Assembly (NCBI GenBank): GCA_002418985.1
Contig: DIFE01000110.1
Location: forward strand, 1 to 41,903
DNA: 41,903 nucleotides
Direction of reading: 5' to 3'
Origin: Deltaproteobacteria bacterium UBA5756
GTDB taxonomy: Bacteria; Desulfobacterota; Syntrophorhabdia; Syntrophorhabdales; Syntrophorhabdaceae
The notes beneath the pieces are model-generated. The model searched no databases. It saw only the letters and a list, made by a program, of their open reading frames with translations, and was not told where the DNA came from. Numbering within the stretch: position 1 is the stretch's first letter; each line of letters opens with the position of its first letter. Made by a program: the position numbers and the translations under genes. Positions 15,635 through 24,720 of the stretch are shown in pieces.

Positions 15635-16579
15635 CTACTTTAGCCTTTTTTCCAGCTCTGTCGGGAGGAGGACCTCGAGGTGGACCGGAGGGCCGCCTAT
15701 GAGGCTTTGAAGCATGTCCTTTCCGGCGGCAAATTTTTCAATGATGTCCCCGTTTATCGTGAGATGATAATCAATACCATTTCTCAGGGAATGGGCTATA
15801 TGAGAGATCTGGCGGTCGATGGTCTCCTGGCAGTATTTCTTTCTGACGATGTCGAGAACGAAGTCGATATGCCTGTCCGCCATGGGCAACCTGGGGCAGC
15901 TTTTCTTGCCGATGTTCACGAGTCGGTTGAGAAGACCGAGAAGGTTTTTATTGAGTGCAGCGTCATCTCCATTCAGAGCGGCGCTGTGTGCATACTTCGG
16001 CAGCACCTCCTTCAGCACTTTCCAGTTGAGCTCGTATTGAATGTGTTTGAGGTCCGCCCAGAGCTGCATGTCGTAGACATTGTGCAGGGCGGCGGCGCAG
16101 TCCCTGAGGATTGCCGTTTCTTCATCGTACGCCGCCGTCTTGACGGCGTCTTTTGCCTTTTTCAAGTCGACGCACAGGGCGGCGGCCACGTGCTCACACA
16201 TTCGGGGATGCTCGTGTTCGCCGGCCATGTCGTCATGGCCGCTTATGATCTCGAGCTGATCATAGAGATCGACAATCGCTCTCCAGTGGCTCGTGTCGTT
16301 GCGGTCTGCCCCATCCCAGCACTCGAAATTATCGATATTATCGGTGATCTGAAAGGTATCGGTGACGCACAGACCACCCCGGTTCATCTGAATGACGAAA
16401 TCCAGCTCCATTTCATCGACCGACGTAACCAGACACAACCGATCTTCTTTGTAGCGCCGCCAGATCGATCTCAGCGCGTTCCATTCGGCCAGAAGCGCCT
16501 CGTCGTCAACCCCGGCCATGGCGGTCAGATCGAGAATATGATAATCCACATAAGCGCTCGAGCGCCCCTTGCTTGCCAT
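15635..16579 (-). CDS. Hypothetical protein, 314 aa
   Basis: I do not recognise this protein. It is mostly helical, with an acidic N-terminal third (EAL-like helices), a His/Asp-rich patch near 135-150 (SGHDDMAGEHEHPRMCEH) that could bind a metal, and several scattered cysteines. It is convergent with the radical SAM gene, ending 32 bases from it. The start has AGGTGA upstream. A long frame on the opposite strand is rejected in its favour because this strand has the better start and residue mix. No transmembrane segment or signal peptide is seen. Confidence 0.72.
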   Translation of the reverse strand: MASKGRSSAYVDYHILDLTAMAGVDDEALLAEWNALRSIWRRYKEDRLCLVTSVDEMELDFVIQMNRGGLCVTDTFQITDNIDNFECWDGADRNDTSHWRAIVDLYDQLEIISGHDDMAGEHEHPRMCEHVAAALCVDLKKAKDAVKTAAYDEETAILRDCAAALHNVYDMQLWADLKHIQYELNWKVLKEVLPKYAHSAALNGDDAALNKNLLGLLNRLVNIGKKSCPRLPMADRHIDFVLDIVRKKYCQETIDRQISHIAHSLRNGIDYHLTINGDIIEKFAAGKDMLQSLIGGPPVHLEVLLPTELEKRLK

Positions 16580-16845
16580 TTATCACCTGCATCCCCGGGG
16601 GGAGACCCCCGTTGAATCCTTGAGATTGCCGGAAGAGTGCGCCTGGCGACGTGGAATATACCACCACAGTGAACGTGAGAATCAATGAGAACCGGTAAAA
16701 CCTGAAACCACCCCTTAGCCTTGCCCTCATTATAGCAAATGTATAAAAGAATAGAAGAGAATAATTGGGGCACAGTCACGCTGTCCGCTTGAGGCATCCT
16801 TTGACGTTGAAATGGATGTCGTTTGAATATATTCTATTGTCTGTC

Positions 16846-17664
16846 ATGAAAATACAGAAACCATGCCGCGCCTGTCTGACAGGATTGGTCGAAAAAACCG
16901 TGCTCCTTTCCGGCGGCGACGGCCGCATTCTGAACTCGTCGCTTCGGCTTCTTAACGGGTTGTTCGTCGAGGGGACGACCCCCCCGGCGATTGCCGGCAC
17001 CCTCCTTGCTCACATCAGGCAAACAACCGGGGTTTGGGATCCCTACGCCACCATAAAATATCGCGAGTACAGGGAAGCCGTGAAGATCATGGAAGGCCTG
17101 GAGGGTTCGCCGGGCGACTCGCTTGAGGAAGTCCTGCGGCTGTCGGCCCTGGGCAATTCCACCGATTACTTCACCGGCGGCAGCTTCCGGCAAGACCACC
17201 TGGTTCTCCGCGGCGATATGGATAAATTGGCGGACGCGATTTATATTAAAGGCGACGAAGTACTCATGCTGGGCGACAATATGGGAGATTTCATCTTCGA
17301 TCTTCCCCTGGTGCGTTTCCTTGAAAGGGAGGGCAAAAAGGTATTCTATACGGTCAGGGAGTATCCGGCACAGAATGACCTTTCCATGGAAGACGTCCGC
17401 CGGCTCGGCCTGACGGCTATGCATCCCGGGATCATTTCCACGGGAAAGGCCAATGTCGGGCTGCCGCGGGAAGATATCGCGGGAGAGATCGAAAGACTAT
17501 GGAAGAGTGACGCCACCGTCATCGCAAAAGGGATGGGCAATTTCGAAACGATCAGCGAATTTGACGAGGAACGTCAGGTGGTATATATAATGAGGGTAAA
17601 ATGCCCCGCCGTTGCCCGCGCACTCGATAGCGACATAGGGGCATACCTGGTTCACGTGAGGTGA
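16846..17664 (+). CDS. DUF89/ARMT1-like metal-dependent phosphatase
   Basis: The 272-residue protein matches the bacterial/archaeal DUF89 family (AF1104-like): an N-terminal PCRAC cysteine pair (C7, C10), the metal site LGDNMGDFIFD (D144, N145, D152) and the closing VIAKGMGNFETISE and VKCPAVA segments. DUF89 proteins are damage-control phosphatases that remove the phosphate from harmful sugar or cofactor phosphates; the substrate here is unknown. ATG 16846 is taken as the start because the family begins with this Cys pair; an upstream in-frame ATG at 16765 has no support. The dnaJ-type gene follows after seven bases. Confidence 0.85.
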   Translation: MKIQKPCRACLTGLVEKTVLLSGGDGRILNSSLRLLNGLFVEGTTPPAIAGTLLAHIRQTTGVWDPYATIKYREYREAVKIMEGLEGSPGDSLEEVLRLSALGNSTDYFTGGSFRQDHLVLRGDMDKLADAIYIKGDEVLMLGDNMGDFIFDLPLVRFLEREGKKVFYTVREYPAQNDLSMEDVRRLGLTAMHPGIISTGKANVGLPREDIAGEIERLWKSDATVIAKGMGNFETISEFDEERQVVYIMRVKCPAVARALDSDIGAYLVHVR

Positions 17665-17671
17665 AAAACAT

Positions 17672-18607
17672 ATGGCAGGAAAACAGGATTACTATGAGCT
17701 TCTCGGCGTGTCCAAAACAGCCTCGGAAGAAGAAATAAAAAAGGCGTACCGCAAGCTGGCATTGAAATTTCACCCCGACCGCAATCCGGGCAACAAGGAG
17801 GCCGAGGAAAAATTCAAGCTCATCAATGAGGCCTATGCCGTGCTGAGCGACAAGGAGAAGCGCAAGCAGTTCGACTCCTTCGGGATGGGCGGCTTTCAAC
17901 AGCGTTACAGCGAAGAGGACATCTTCCGCGGATTCAACGTGGGAGACCTTTTTAAGGACCTTGGCTTCGGCGGAGGCGATATTTTCAGCATGATCTTCGG
18001 CGGACAGGGAGGCGGCAGACGCGCGGGAGGACGGCAGCAGCGGCAGCAGCAGCCCTGGGACTTCGGCGATTATATTACAAGGGAACAGCAGCAGCGCGGG
18101 CCTCAGGCCGCACAGGATCTTGATCTCCACTACGAACTCGAGATCCCCTTCATGGACTCGATACACGGAGCTGAAAAACGTATTTCGCTCGGCGCGGAAG
18201 AGGTGAACGTCAAGATACCGAAAGGGATCGCCAGCGGAAAGAAGCTGAGGCTGAAAGGCAAAGGGAACCAGGACCGCACAACAGGTCGGCGCGGAGACCT
18301 GTACATTACCATGAAGGTCGGGGAACATCCCGTTTTCAAGCGAACCGGCAATGACCTCTTCGTAACGAGGGAAGTAAAACTGACCGACGCCCTTCTCGGA
18401 ACAGTCGTAGAGGTCCCATCCATCGATGGACCGAAGAGGGTTACTATTCCGCCGGGAGTAAAAAGTCATTCCAAGGTGCGTCTTAAAGGTCTCGGCATCC
18501 CCGGCCAGGGAGGTGACGAGTACGTGGAGATTATCATCGACATCCCCAGGAAGCTTACCGAAAAGCAGAAAACTCTTCTTGAGGAATTGAGAAAGGAAGG
18601 TTTATAG
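17672..18607 (+). CDS. cbpA: DnaJ-class molecular chaperone without zinc finger (CbpA-like)
   Basis: An N-terminal J domain (about 6-70) carries the HPD motif (34-36) that stimulates DnaK's ATPase. A Gly/Gln-rich linker (about 90-150) and two beta-sandwich substrate-binding domains (about 155-300) follow. The CxxCxGxG zinc-finger repeats of DnaJ are absent, so it is of the CbpA/DnaJB type. Length, 311 residues, fits CbpA. It is tightly packed with the DUF89 gene upstream and overlaps the next gene by one base. The nearby groESL operon suggests a protein-folding cluster. Confidence 0.9.
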   Translation: MAGKQDYYELLGVSKTASEEEIKKAYRKLALKFHPDRNPGNKEAEEKFKLINEAYAVLSDKEKRKQFDSFGMGGFQQRYSEEDIFRGFNVGDLFKDLGFGGGDIFSMIFGGQGGGRRAGGRQQRQQQPWDFGDYITREQQQRGPQAAQDLDLHYELEIPFMDSIHGAEKRISLGAEEVNVKIPKGIASGKKLRLKGKGNQDRTTGRRGDLYITMKVGEHPVFKRTGNDLFVTREVKLTDALLGTVVEVPSIDGPKRVTIPPGVKSHSKVRLKGLGIPGQGGDEYVEIIIDIPRKLTEKQKTLLEELRKEGL

Positions 18608-19386
18608 TGCTTCCCCGAAGACATATCCTGGACGTCTGGGAGCTTATCAAGGACAAGGAGGATCTCAAATCCATGTCCACGATCACGCTGGCCATAGACG
18701 CCATCAAGTATATGCACAACGAACCCAAAAAAGACCACCTCGTGGAAGCGCTTGAACTCAACGAGTTCATCTGCTTCATGTTTCCCGCCAAGCGTCCCAG
18801 GAACAGGTCGCTCCTCTATCATATCGTGTCCGACCTGCTGGGGCTTCTGATGTACGGCATCCCCAGCACCCGGAGGTACGCCATCGATAACATCGAAACC
18901 GTCAACTACTCCGAAAAGAATATGGAGATCTATCCCGTAATCGAGGTATGGAACACGCTGAAGTCAAAGGTTTACAGGAAGAAACACGGCCCCGAAGATA
19001 TCATAGATGGCTTCATTAAGAAGATCCGCGTCGAGATGGATGTTCTCGAACGCTTTCCCTTTGTCGAGGAAATCTTCTTCCAGTCCAAAGAGACGATCAG
19101 GGAGTGGCTCCCGTCTTTTGCAAGCTACTACGATGAGAACAGAAAGAAGGTTCGCGGCGTCTACGACCGGTGGTGGGCTCTGTGGCTGTGCAACGAAAAT
19201 AAGGAACAGATCTTGAGCGCCATGGTCGAGCGCCTTGCCTCTCAGGCAGAGCGCGAGTATGAAACCGTGCTGGACAAGGAAAAGGTCTTTTCGTCCATCA
19301 TTTCAGACCCCGAAGCAAACCGCATGGAAAACGAACAATTCACCAAATGGTATAAAGAGGGCGTAAATTTATTGCTAAAAATTTGA
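18607..19386 (+). CDS. Hypothetical protein between cbpA and groES
   Basis: This helical, charged 259-residue protein is not recognised. It is rich in aromatic residues (RWWALWLCNENKEQ near 180) and has no transmembrane segment or signal. Its GTG start shares its first G with the TAG stop of the chaperone gene, and an AGGAAGG-like site lies in the end of that gene, so it is translationally coupled to it. Location suggests a partner of the J-protein or a stress protein, but this is only context. The stop is 99 bases before groES, with the groES promoter in between. Confidence 0.75.
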   Translation: MLPRRHILDVWELIKDKEDLKSMSTITLAIDAIKYMHNEPKKDHLVEALELNEFICFMFPAKRPRNRSLLYHIVSDLLGLLMYGIPSTRRYAIDNIETVNYSEKNMEIYPVIEVWNTLKSKVYRKKHGPEDIIDGFIKKIRVEMDVLERFPFVEEIFFQSKETIREWLPSFASYYDENRKKVRGVYDRWWALWLCNENKEQILSAMVERLASQAEREYETVLDKEKVFSSIISDPEANRMENEQFTKWYKEGVNLLLKI

Positions 19387-19395
19387 CGCCCGGTA

Positions 19396-19425
19396 TTGAC
19401 AAAAACTCATCTACATCCTTATATT
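19396..19425 (+). promoter_or_regulatory. Sigma-70-type promoter of groES-groEL
   Basis: TTGACA (19396-19401) and TATATT (19420-19425) are 18 bases apart, about 60 bases before the groES ATG. No CIRCE inverted repeat (TTAGCACTC-N9-GAGTGCTAA) is found here, so HrcA control at this promoter is not supported. Confidence 0.65.
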
Positions 19426-19485
19426 AATTTTGGCAATCATTTTTCGCTATTGCTAATTTAACAACCAAGAAAGGAGCGTGAAACA

Positions 19486-19776
19486 ATGAAGGTGAAACCA
19501 TTACAGGACAGAATTCTTGTCAAGAGAATCGAGGAAGAAGAAAAAACGAAGGGCGGCATAATCATTCCTGACGCTGCCAAGGAAAAACCCCAGGAAGGTA
19601 TGGTGGTTGCGGTGGGCGATGGAAAGACCCTCGAGAGTGGCCAGAAGGCAGCATTGACCGTAAAACCAGGGGACAAGATCCTCTTCGGAAAATATTCCGG
19701 TACGGAGATCAAGGTCGACGGCGAAGAACATCTTATTCTCAGGGAAGATGATGTTCTTGCAATCGTAGAAGATTAA
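19486..19776 (+). CDS. groES: Co-chaperonin GroES
   Basis: The 96-residue protein is a full-length GroES: it begins MKVKPLQDRILVKR, contains the mobile-loop segment EEEKTKGGIIIPD (about 18-30), the conserved VKPGDKILFGKYSGTE (about 60-77) and ends VLAIVED. Seven copies form the lid on the GroEL ring. AAGGAGCG lies eight bases before the ATG, and groEL follows after 20 bases in the same operon. Nothing unusual is seen. Confidence 0.97.
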   Translation: MKVKPLQDRILVKRIEEEEKTKGGIIIPDAAKEKPQEGMVVAVGDGKTLESGQKAALTVKPGDKILFGKYSGTEIKVDGEEHLILREDDVLAIVED

Positions 19777-19796
19777 TAAGGAAGGAGGGACAAAGG

Positions 19797-21437
19797 ATGG
19801 CTAAAGAAATCAAGTATGATCAGCAAGCAAGGGAGGCGCTCCTGAAAGGCGTTAATACGTTGGCTGACGCCGTCAGGGTGACTCTTGGACCTAAAGGCAG
19901 AAACGTTATTCTGGAAAAAACTTTCGGTTCTCCCACGGTAACCAAGGACGGCGTGACCGTGGCAAAAGAGATCGAGATTGAAGACAGGTTTGAGAACATG
20001 GGCGCCCAGATGGTCAAAGAGGTCGCCAGCAAGACGAGCGACGTGGCCGGCGACGGAACCACGACTGCAACAGTGCTTGCGCAGTCGATCTACCGTGAAG
20101 GTGCCAAGCTTGTCGCGGCGGGTCATAACCCCATGGAATTGAAACGCGGCATCGAGAAGGCTGTCGAGGCGATCGTCGACGAGTTGAAGAAACTCTCGAA
20201 ACCCACAAAGGACCAGAAGGAGATCGCACAGGTCGGTACCATCTCCGCCAACAACGATGACACCATCGGCAACATCATCGCCGAGGCCATGAGCAAGGTC
20301 GGCAAAGAAGGCGTCATCACCGTCGAAGAAGCGAAGAGCATGGAAACGACTCTCGACATCGTCGAGGGCATGCAGTTCGACAAGGGCTACATTTCACCGT
20401 ATTTCGTAACCAACCCGGAAAAGATGGAAGTCGTCCTCGAAGAACCTTTCATACTCATCAACGAGAAGAAAATCAGTAACATGAAAGACCTCCTGCCGAT
20501 CCTCGAGCAGGTTGCAAAGATGGGCAAGGCCCTTCTCATCGTCTGCGAGGACGTTGAAGGAGAGGCCCTGGCCACACTCGTTGTGAACAAGCTCAGAGGC
20601 ACCCTGAAGATCGCAGCCGTCAAGGCACCCGGCTTCGGCGACAGAAGGAAGGCAATGCTCGAAGACATCGCCATCCTCACCGGCGGCCAGATGATCTCCG
20701 AAGAACTGGGCATCAAACTTGAGAGCATCTCTCTCAAAGACCTCGGACAGGCCAAGAGAGTCGTCATAGACAAAGACAACACAACGATCGTTGACGGCGC
20801 GGGCGACAAAAAGGACATCGAAGGACGGGTCAAACAGATCCGCACGCAGATCGAAGAGACCACATCCGATTACGACAGGGAAAAACTCCAGGAAAGGCTC
20901 GCGAAACTCGTTGGCGGTGTTGCCGTCATCAACGTAGGCGCAGCGACCGAATCGGAAATGAAAGAGAAGAAAGCACGCGTCGAGGACGCCCTCAATGCCA
21001 CCAAGGCTGCCGTTGAAGAGGGTATTATTCCTGGCGGCGGCGTTTCCTTCATCAGATGCATCGCCAAGCTCGACGCACTCAAGCTCGAGGGGGCAAGACA
21101 GTTCGGCGTCAACATTGTCAAGAAAGCCCTTGAGGATCCTCTGCGCTGGATTGCAACAAACGCCGGCCACGATGGCTCCATCATCATTGAAAAGGTTAAG
21201 AACGGCAAGGCCAACTTTGGTTTCGATGCCGCGAAAGAAGAATATGTCGATGACATGATGGAAGCAGGCATTATCGACCCGACGAAGGTGACCCGCACGG
21301 CCCTTCAGAATGCTGCTTCGGTGGCATCGCTTCTCCTCACCACGGATTGCATGATCGCCGAAAAACCGAAAGACAAAGGCGCTCAGATGCCTATGATGCC
21401 CCCCGGTGGAATGGGCGGTATGGAAGGTATGTACTAA
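19797..21437 (+). CDS. groEL: Chaperonin GroEL
   Basis: The 546-residue protein matches GroEL throughout: VTLGPKGRNV (about 29-38), the ATP-binding GDGTTTATVLA (about 86-96), the apical-domain VKAPGFGDRRKAML, and the C-terminal GGM-type tail (MPPGGMGGMEGMY). Fourteen copies form the double ring that refolds proteins with GroES. AAGGAGGGACAAAGG precedes the ATG. A strong hairpin begins at its stop codon. The protein is of normal length and no key residue is missing. Confidence 0.98.
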   Translation: MAKEIKYDQQAREALLKGVNTLADAVRVTLGPKGRNVILEKTFGSPTVTKDGVTVAKEIEIEDRFENMGAQMVKEVASKTSDVAGDGTTTATVLAQSIYREGAKLVAAGHNPMELKRGIEKAVEAIVDELKKLSKPTKDQKEIAQVGTISANNDDTIGNIIAEAMSKVGKEGVITVEEAKSMETTLDIVEGMQFDKGYISPYFVTNPEKMEVVLEEPFILINEKKISNMKDLLPILEQVAKMGKALLIVCEDVEGEALATLVVNKLRGTLKIAAVKAPGFGDRRKAMLEDIAILTGGQMISEELGIKLESISLKDLGQAKRVVIDKDNTTIVDGAGDKKDIEGRVKQIRTQIEETTSDYDREKLQERLAKLVGGVAVINVGAATESEMKEKKARVEDALNATKAAVEEGIIPGGGVSFIRCIAKLDALKLEGARQFGVNIVKKALEDPLRWIATNAGHDGSIIIEKVKNGKANFGFDAAKEEYVDDMMEAGIIDPTKVTRTALQNAASVASLLLTTDCMIAEKPKDKGAQMPMMPPGGMGGMEGMY

Positions 21438-21477
21438 GATGGAAAAGGGGACCTCAATGAGGTCCCCTTTTCCATCT
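21437..21477. terminator. Bidirectional terminator between groEL and dodecin gene
   Basis: A perfect 20-base inverted repeat with a one-base centre starts at the last base of the groEL stop codon (arms 21437-21456 and 21458-21477). The arms contain GGAAAAGGGG and its complement, so either strand ends in C4T4 and can stop transcription from groEL (plus) and from the dodecin gene (minus). Confidence 0.85.
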
Positions 21478-21493
21478 GCCCCTTCCCCTTTTA

Positions 21494-21706
21494 CTATTCG
21501 CTGTGATACTTGAACGAAATGTTGAGGCGCACCCTGTACTGGCTCACCTTTCCGTTCTCGAGCGTAACGTCCTGTTTGATGACTTCGGCGACACGCAGGT
21601 CCTCCAGGGTTTTGCCCGCGGTTTCAAGGGCGGTCTTCGCAGCTTCTTCCCAGGATTTTTCGCTCGTTCCGACGATCTCGATGATCTTGTAAACACTCCC
21701 TCCCAT
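21494..21706 (-). CDS. Dodecin (flavin-binding small protein)
   Basis: The 70-residue protein is a typical dodecin: VYKIIEIVGTSEKSWEEAAKTAL (strand, then helix) and VTLENGKVSQYRVRLNISFKY at the C-terminus. Dodecins form hollow twelve-subunit spheres that store and buffer flavins. The ATG has AAAAGGAGGCG upstream. It is a single gene, convergent with groEL and sharing its terminator. Normal length and no odd features. Confidence 0.92.
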   Translation of the reverse strand: MGGSVYKIIEIVGTSEKSWEEAAKTALETAGKTLEDLRVAEVIKQDVTLENGKVSQYRVRLNISFKYHSE

Positions 21707-21831
21707 AATCGCCTCCTTTTAGGGTTTCTGAAACAGGCTATAGGCTTTCTTATACCACAGAAACGAAATCTGTCAATCGCGATGCATAAAAGACGCGGTA
21801 CCGACCGGAGAAAACACGTATTGAGGCAAGA

Positions 21832-22749
21832 TCAATTCATCGACTGTTCTTTGTACGCCTGGCAGCAGACTTCTCCGGCGCGCCCGGGGACGGAACCGTA
21901 TTCCACGGTGCATATGGGAGTATCCGCTTCCTTCTTGAATTCGCGGGCAATGTCGATGAGGCGCGTAAAGGAAAAACCCCGCTTCTTCGCCTCTTCAAGA
22001 AAAGCTGCCAGGAAGCCGCTCCATCGCTTGCCTTCCAATTCGGTGTGTACCGTCAGGATATTGATCCCCTCTTTCAAAAGCCCCAGGTAGTGGTCAACGA
22101 GGGGCGCCTCGTCGGCGCTTATGACACCTATCACTTCATCAAGAGTGGGGAGTGTGGTAGGTATCTGTACTATCGAAAACCTGTTTCCCCCCATTTCAGG
22201 ATAGAACGGACACATTCCCCTGGTATCACTCGAATACACCAGCCCCTTTTCCTCGAAGACCTGGAGAACGAATGGGTTTATCATCCATCCCGGTGCGGCG
22301 AAGGAACGCGCATCTTCCCCGACGATCATCCGGTACACCGACAGCAGCCTGTCGATCTCGCGGCGCGTATCGGCCTCGTCGAAATGCTTTATGGAATCGT
22401 GCCAGCGCACGTGGTCGTAGCCGTGGATACCGAGTTCGTGCCCTTCGTCCAGGATCTTCCTGACGAGGGTTATATTCTTTCGTGCTATCTGCGGCCCGGG
22501 CAGCACAAGACCGTACATGAGCGTCTTCGCTCCGTAGGTGCTAAGGACCCCTACCCGGCCAGCTTTCTTCAGGAAACCCTTCCGGGTAAAGACTCTCTTG
22601 ACTGTCCTGCCCGTGTTGTCCTTTCCCATGGGGACAAAAAAGCTGGCCTTTATATCGTATCGCTGAAAGATGTCGAGGAGGACCGGCACACCACTGCGCA
22701 TACCCTCGAAGGTGTCCACATCGACCTTGATCCCTATTATCCCGCTCAA
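21832..22749 (-). CDS. arnD: 4-deoxy-4-formamido-L-arabinose-phosphoundecaprenol deformylase
   Basis: This is a polysaccharide-deacetylase-fold protein of the ArnD type: the metal-binding IKVDVDTFEG (D10, D12) near the start, HELGIHGYDHVRWH (the HxxxH metal site), AAPGWMINP, IPTTLPTLDEVIG and ILTVHTELEG. It removes the formyl group from undecaprenyl-phosphate-Ara4FN at the inner membrane. The start is taken as TTG at 22749, with GGAG five bases upstream and ten bases from the stop of the preceding gene; an ATG at 22827 would overlap that gene by 68 bases and add residues not found in ArnD. At 305 residues it fits the family (about 296). Confidence 0.9.
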   Translation of the reverse strand: MSGIIGIKVDVDTFEGMRSGVPVLLDIFQRYDIKASFFVPMGKDNTGRTVKRVFTRKGFLKKAGRVGVLSTYGAKTLMYGLVLPGPQIARKNITLVRKILDEGHELGIHGYDHVRWHDSIKHFDEADTRREIDRLLSVYRMIVGEDARSFAAPGWMINPFVLQVFEEKGLVYSSDTRGMCPFYPEMGGNRFSIVQIPTTLPTLDEVIGVISADEAPLVDHYLGLLKEGINILTVHTELEGKRWSGFLAAFLEEAKKRGFSFTRLIDIAREFKKEADTPICTVEYGSVPGRAGEVCCQAYKEQSMN

Positions 22750-22759
22750 GGCAGCTCCG

Positions 22760-23800
22760 TCAGCGGCTCTCTGAGGGCAGGCTCGTGGCGAGATAGTAAT
22801 CGAGGGTCTTGGCGAGCGCGGTGTCAAGGTCGATTCGCGGCTCCCAGCCGATGAGCTTTTTGGCCTTCGCTATTGACGGTACCCTGCGGTCGATGTCCTG
22901 GTAGCCCTCTCCATAGAAATCCTGTGAGAAAACCTCGATGATCTCGGAGTGCTTCGTGTAGTGTTTTGTCCTGGGATCGTTGACGAACATTGTTTTCAAT
23001 TTAACGGCAAGGTCCTTTACCGTCGCCTCGTTCGTGGGGTTGCCGATGTTGAATATCTGGCCGTTGAACATGTCGTCCTTGTTCTCCACGATCTTCATCA
23101 GGCAGGCGATCCCGTCGTCTATATACGTAAAGCACCGTTTCTGCATGCCGCCATCTACCAGGCGGATGGGCTCGGCAAGAAAGAGGCTGCTGATAAACTG
23201 TGTCACCACCCGGGAGCTTCCCTCTTTCTCGGGATCCGTCGTAACTTCGTCCAGCTTAGGACCTATCCAGTTGAAAGGTCTGAAAAGAGTGAACTTGAGC
23301 CCGTGCTGAAAACCGTATGCCCAGATGACCCTGTCGAGAAGTTGCTTGGATGCACTGTAGATCCATCGCTGTTTGTTGATGGGGCCGAGAACCAGCGGGC
23401 TTTCATCTTCATTGAATTCCGCATCGGGGGACATTCCATAAACCTCCGACGTGGAAGGAAAGAGCAGTCTCTTACCATACTTGACGCAAAGACGGACAAC
23501 CTTGAGGTTCTCTTCGAAATCGAGCTCAAAAACCCTGAGCGGTTCCCTTACATATGTCATCGGCGTGGCGATGGCAACGAGAGGCATGACGACATCGCAC
23601 TTCTTGACATGGTACTCTATCCATTCCCTGTTGATCGAGATGTCGCCTTCCACATAATGGAAGCGCTCGTGGCCCAGGCAATCACCAAGTTTGTCGTTGC
23701 GGATGTCGAGCCCGTATATCTCCCAATCGGTCTCGTTCAGCACGTGTTCCGTAAGGGCATTACCGATAAATCCGTTCACACCGAGTACCAAGAGTCTCAA
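22760..23800 (-). CDS. arnA: UDP-glucuronate 4-oxidase/decarboxylase (ArnA dehydrogenase half)
   Basis: The 346-residue protein is a Rossmann-fold short-chain dehydrogenase with GVNGFIGNAL (8-17) for NAD and the catalytic SxYxxxK-type WIYSASKQLLDRVIWAYG. The segments FRPFNWIGPKLD and EVTTDPEKEGSSRVVTQF match ArnA's C-terminal half. It oxidises UDP-glucuronate and removes CO2 to give the 4-keto-pentose. In Escherichia coli this is fused to the formyltransferase; here it is a separate gene whose start overlaps the formyltransferase gene's stop by four bases. Length matches the half-domain. Confidence 0.9.
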   Translation of the reverse strand: MRLLVLGVNGFIGNALTEHVLNETDWEIYGLDIRNDKLGDCLGHERFHYVEGDISINREWIEYHVKKCDVVMPLVAIATPMTYVREPLRVFELDFEENLKVVRLCVKYGKRLLFPSTSEVYGMSPDAEFNEDESPLVLGPINKQRWIYSASKQLLDRVIWAYGFQHGLKFTLFRPFNWIGPKLDEVTTDPEKEGSSRVVTQFISSLFLAEPIRLVDGGMQKRCFTYIDDGIACLMKIVENKDDMFNGQIFNIGNPTNEATVKDLAVKLKTMFVNDPRTKHYTKHSEIIEVFSQDFYGEGYQDIDRRVPSIAKAKKLIGWEPRIDLDTALAKTLDYYLATSLPSESR

Positions 23801-24720
23801 GGGTGACCTCCTAAAATTTTGTTTTTCAATACATAAGAAGATACCAGTTCGGCGGCCTCGATCTCCTTTTCTCCTTCAAGCTGCACCGAGATAAGGCGCA
23901 AAGACCCGGAGCCCGTCCTCACGAGAAGCGGATGTTCCGATATGACCGTCCCGGCAGGGGCGTTCCTGGGGGACACGTTTTCAGGGTGCGCCTTCCAGAC
24001 AAAGAGCCTTTTTCCTTCAAAGTAGGTAAAAGCCCCCGGGTAGGGATGGGTGACCGCCCGTGTAAGGTTGTATATCGACAGGGAGTCCTTCGCCCAATCG
24101 ATGAGGCCGTCCTCGGGTTTTCGGCCTCCGAAATAGGATGACGGTCCGGTCTGCGCCGTTCGGGTAAAAGTCCCGGCCTCGAAGTGCGGAAGGATATCCT
24201 GCATGAGTTCCCGTGCAGCACCGACGAGTTTCATGTAAACGGAAAACACAGTGTCCTCGAAAGTGATGGGAACCTCTTTCTGTGACACGATATCGCCGGC
24301 ATCGGGCTTTTCCACCATGCAATGAAGGGTGACCCCCGTGCGGCTTTCCCCCGCTATGAGGACCCAGTTGACAGGACAACGGCCGCGATACTGCGGCAGG
24401 AGCGAGCCATGGAGATTGAAGGCGCCGATGCGCGGTATCTCGAGTATGGCGTTGGGAATCATTTTACGGTAGTAGAAGGAGAATATAATATCGGGGCGTA
24501 TATCGCGGATTATCGTCGTCCATCGTTTATCGGTGAGACTTTCGGGCATGTACACGGGAATGTCATATTCCCTCGCAAGCTCCACGGGTCTGCGGAACCA
24601 CAGCTCCTCACCGGGATCGTCCTCGTGGGTAAAAAGGCAGGCAACGTCAGTGCCGGCGCCGAGTAGTTCCTCCAGGCAAACGTAACCGATCTCCTGGTAC
24701 GCGAATACGACTGCCCTCAC
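23797..24720 (-). CDS. UDP-4-amino-4-deoxy-L-arabinose formyltransferase (ArnA transformylase half)
   Basis: The 307-residue protein matches the N-terminal half of ArnA: FAYQEIGYVCLEELL, FNLHGSLLPQYRGRCPVNW with the catalytic Asn and His, and DAGDIVSQ with the catalytic Asp. It uses 10-formyl-tetrahydrofolate to formylate UDP-Ara4N, which is needed before transfer to the lipid carrier. A C-terminal Fmt-like domain follows (about 210-305). Its ATG overlaps the stop of arnC by four bases. The split from the dehydrogenase is notable, and both halves keep their active sites. Confidence 0.88.
   Translation of the reverse strand: MRAVVFAYQEIGYVCLEELLGAGTDVACLFTHEDDPGEELWFRRPVELAREYDIPVYMPESLTDKRWTTIIRDIRPDIIFSFYYRKMIPNAILEIPRIGAFNLHGSLLPQYRGRCPVNWVLIAGESRTGVTLHCMVEKPDAGDIVSQKEVPITFEDTVFSVYMKLVGAARELMQDILPHFEAGTFTRTAQTGPSSYFGGRKPEDGLIDWAKDSLSIYNLTRAVTHPYPGAFTYFEGKRLFVWKAHPENVSPRNAPAGTVISEHPLLVRTGSGSLRLISVQLEGEKEIEAAELVSSYVLKNKILGGHP

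Noticed and set aside
15680..16615. 311-codon frame on the plus strand over the hypothetical gene
   Set aside because: The minus-strand frame has the better ribosome site and residue mix; this one lacks both.
17552..18469. 305-codon minus-strand frame inside cbpA
   Set aside because: It is antisense to a clear J-protein and has a Phe/Leu-rich mix typical of reverse frames.
19387..19485. CIRCE operator before groES
   Set aside because: The TTAGCACTC-N9-GAGTGCTAA repeat is absent; only a sigma-70-like promoter is seen.
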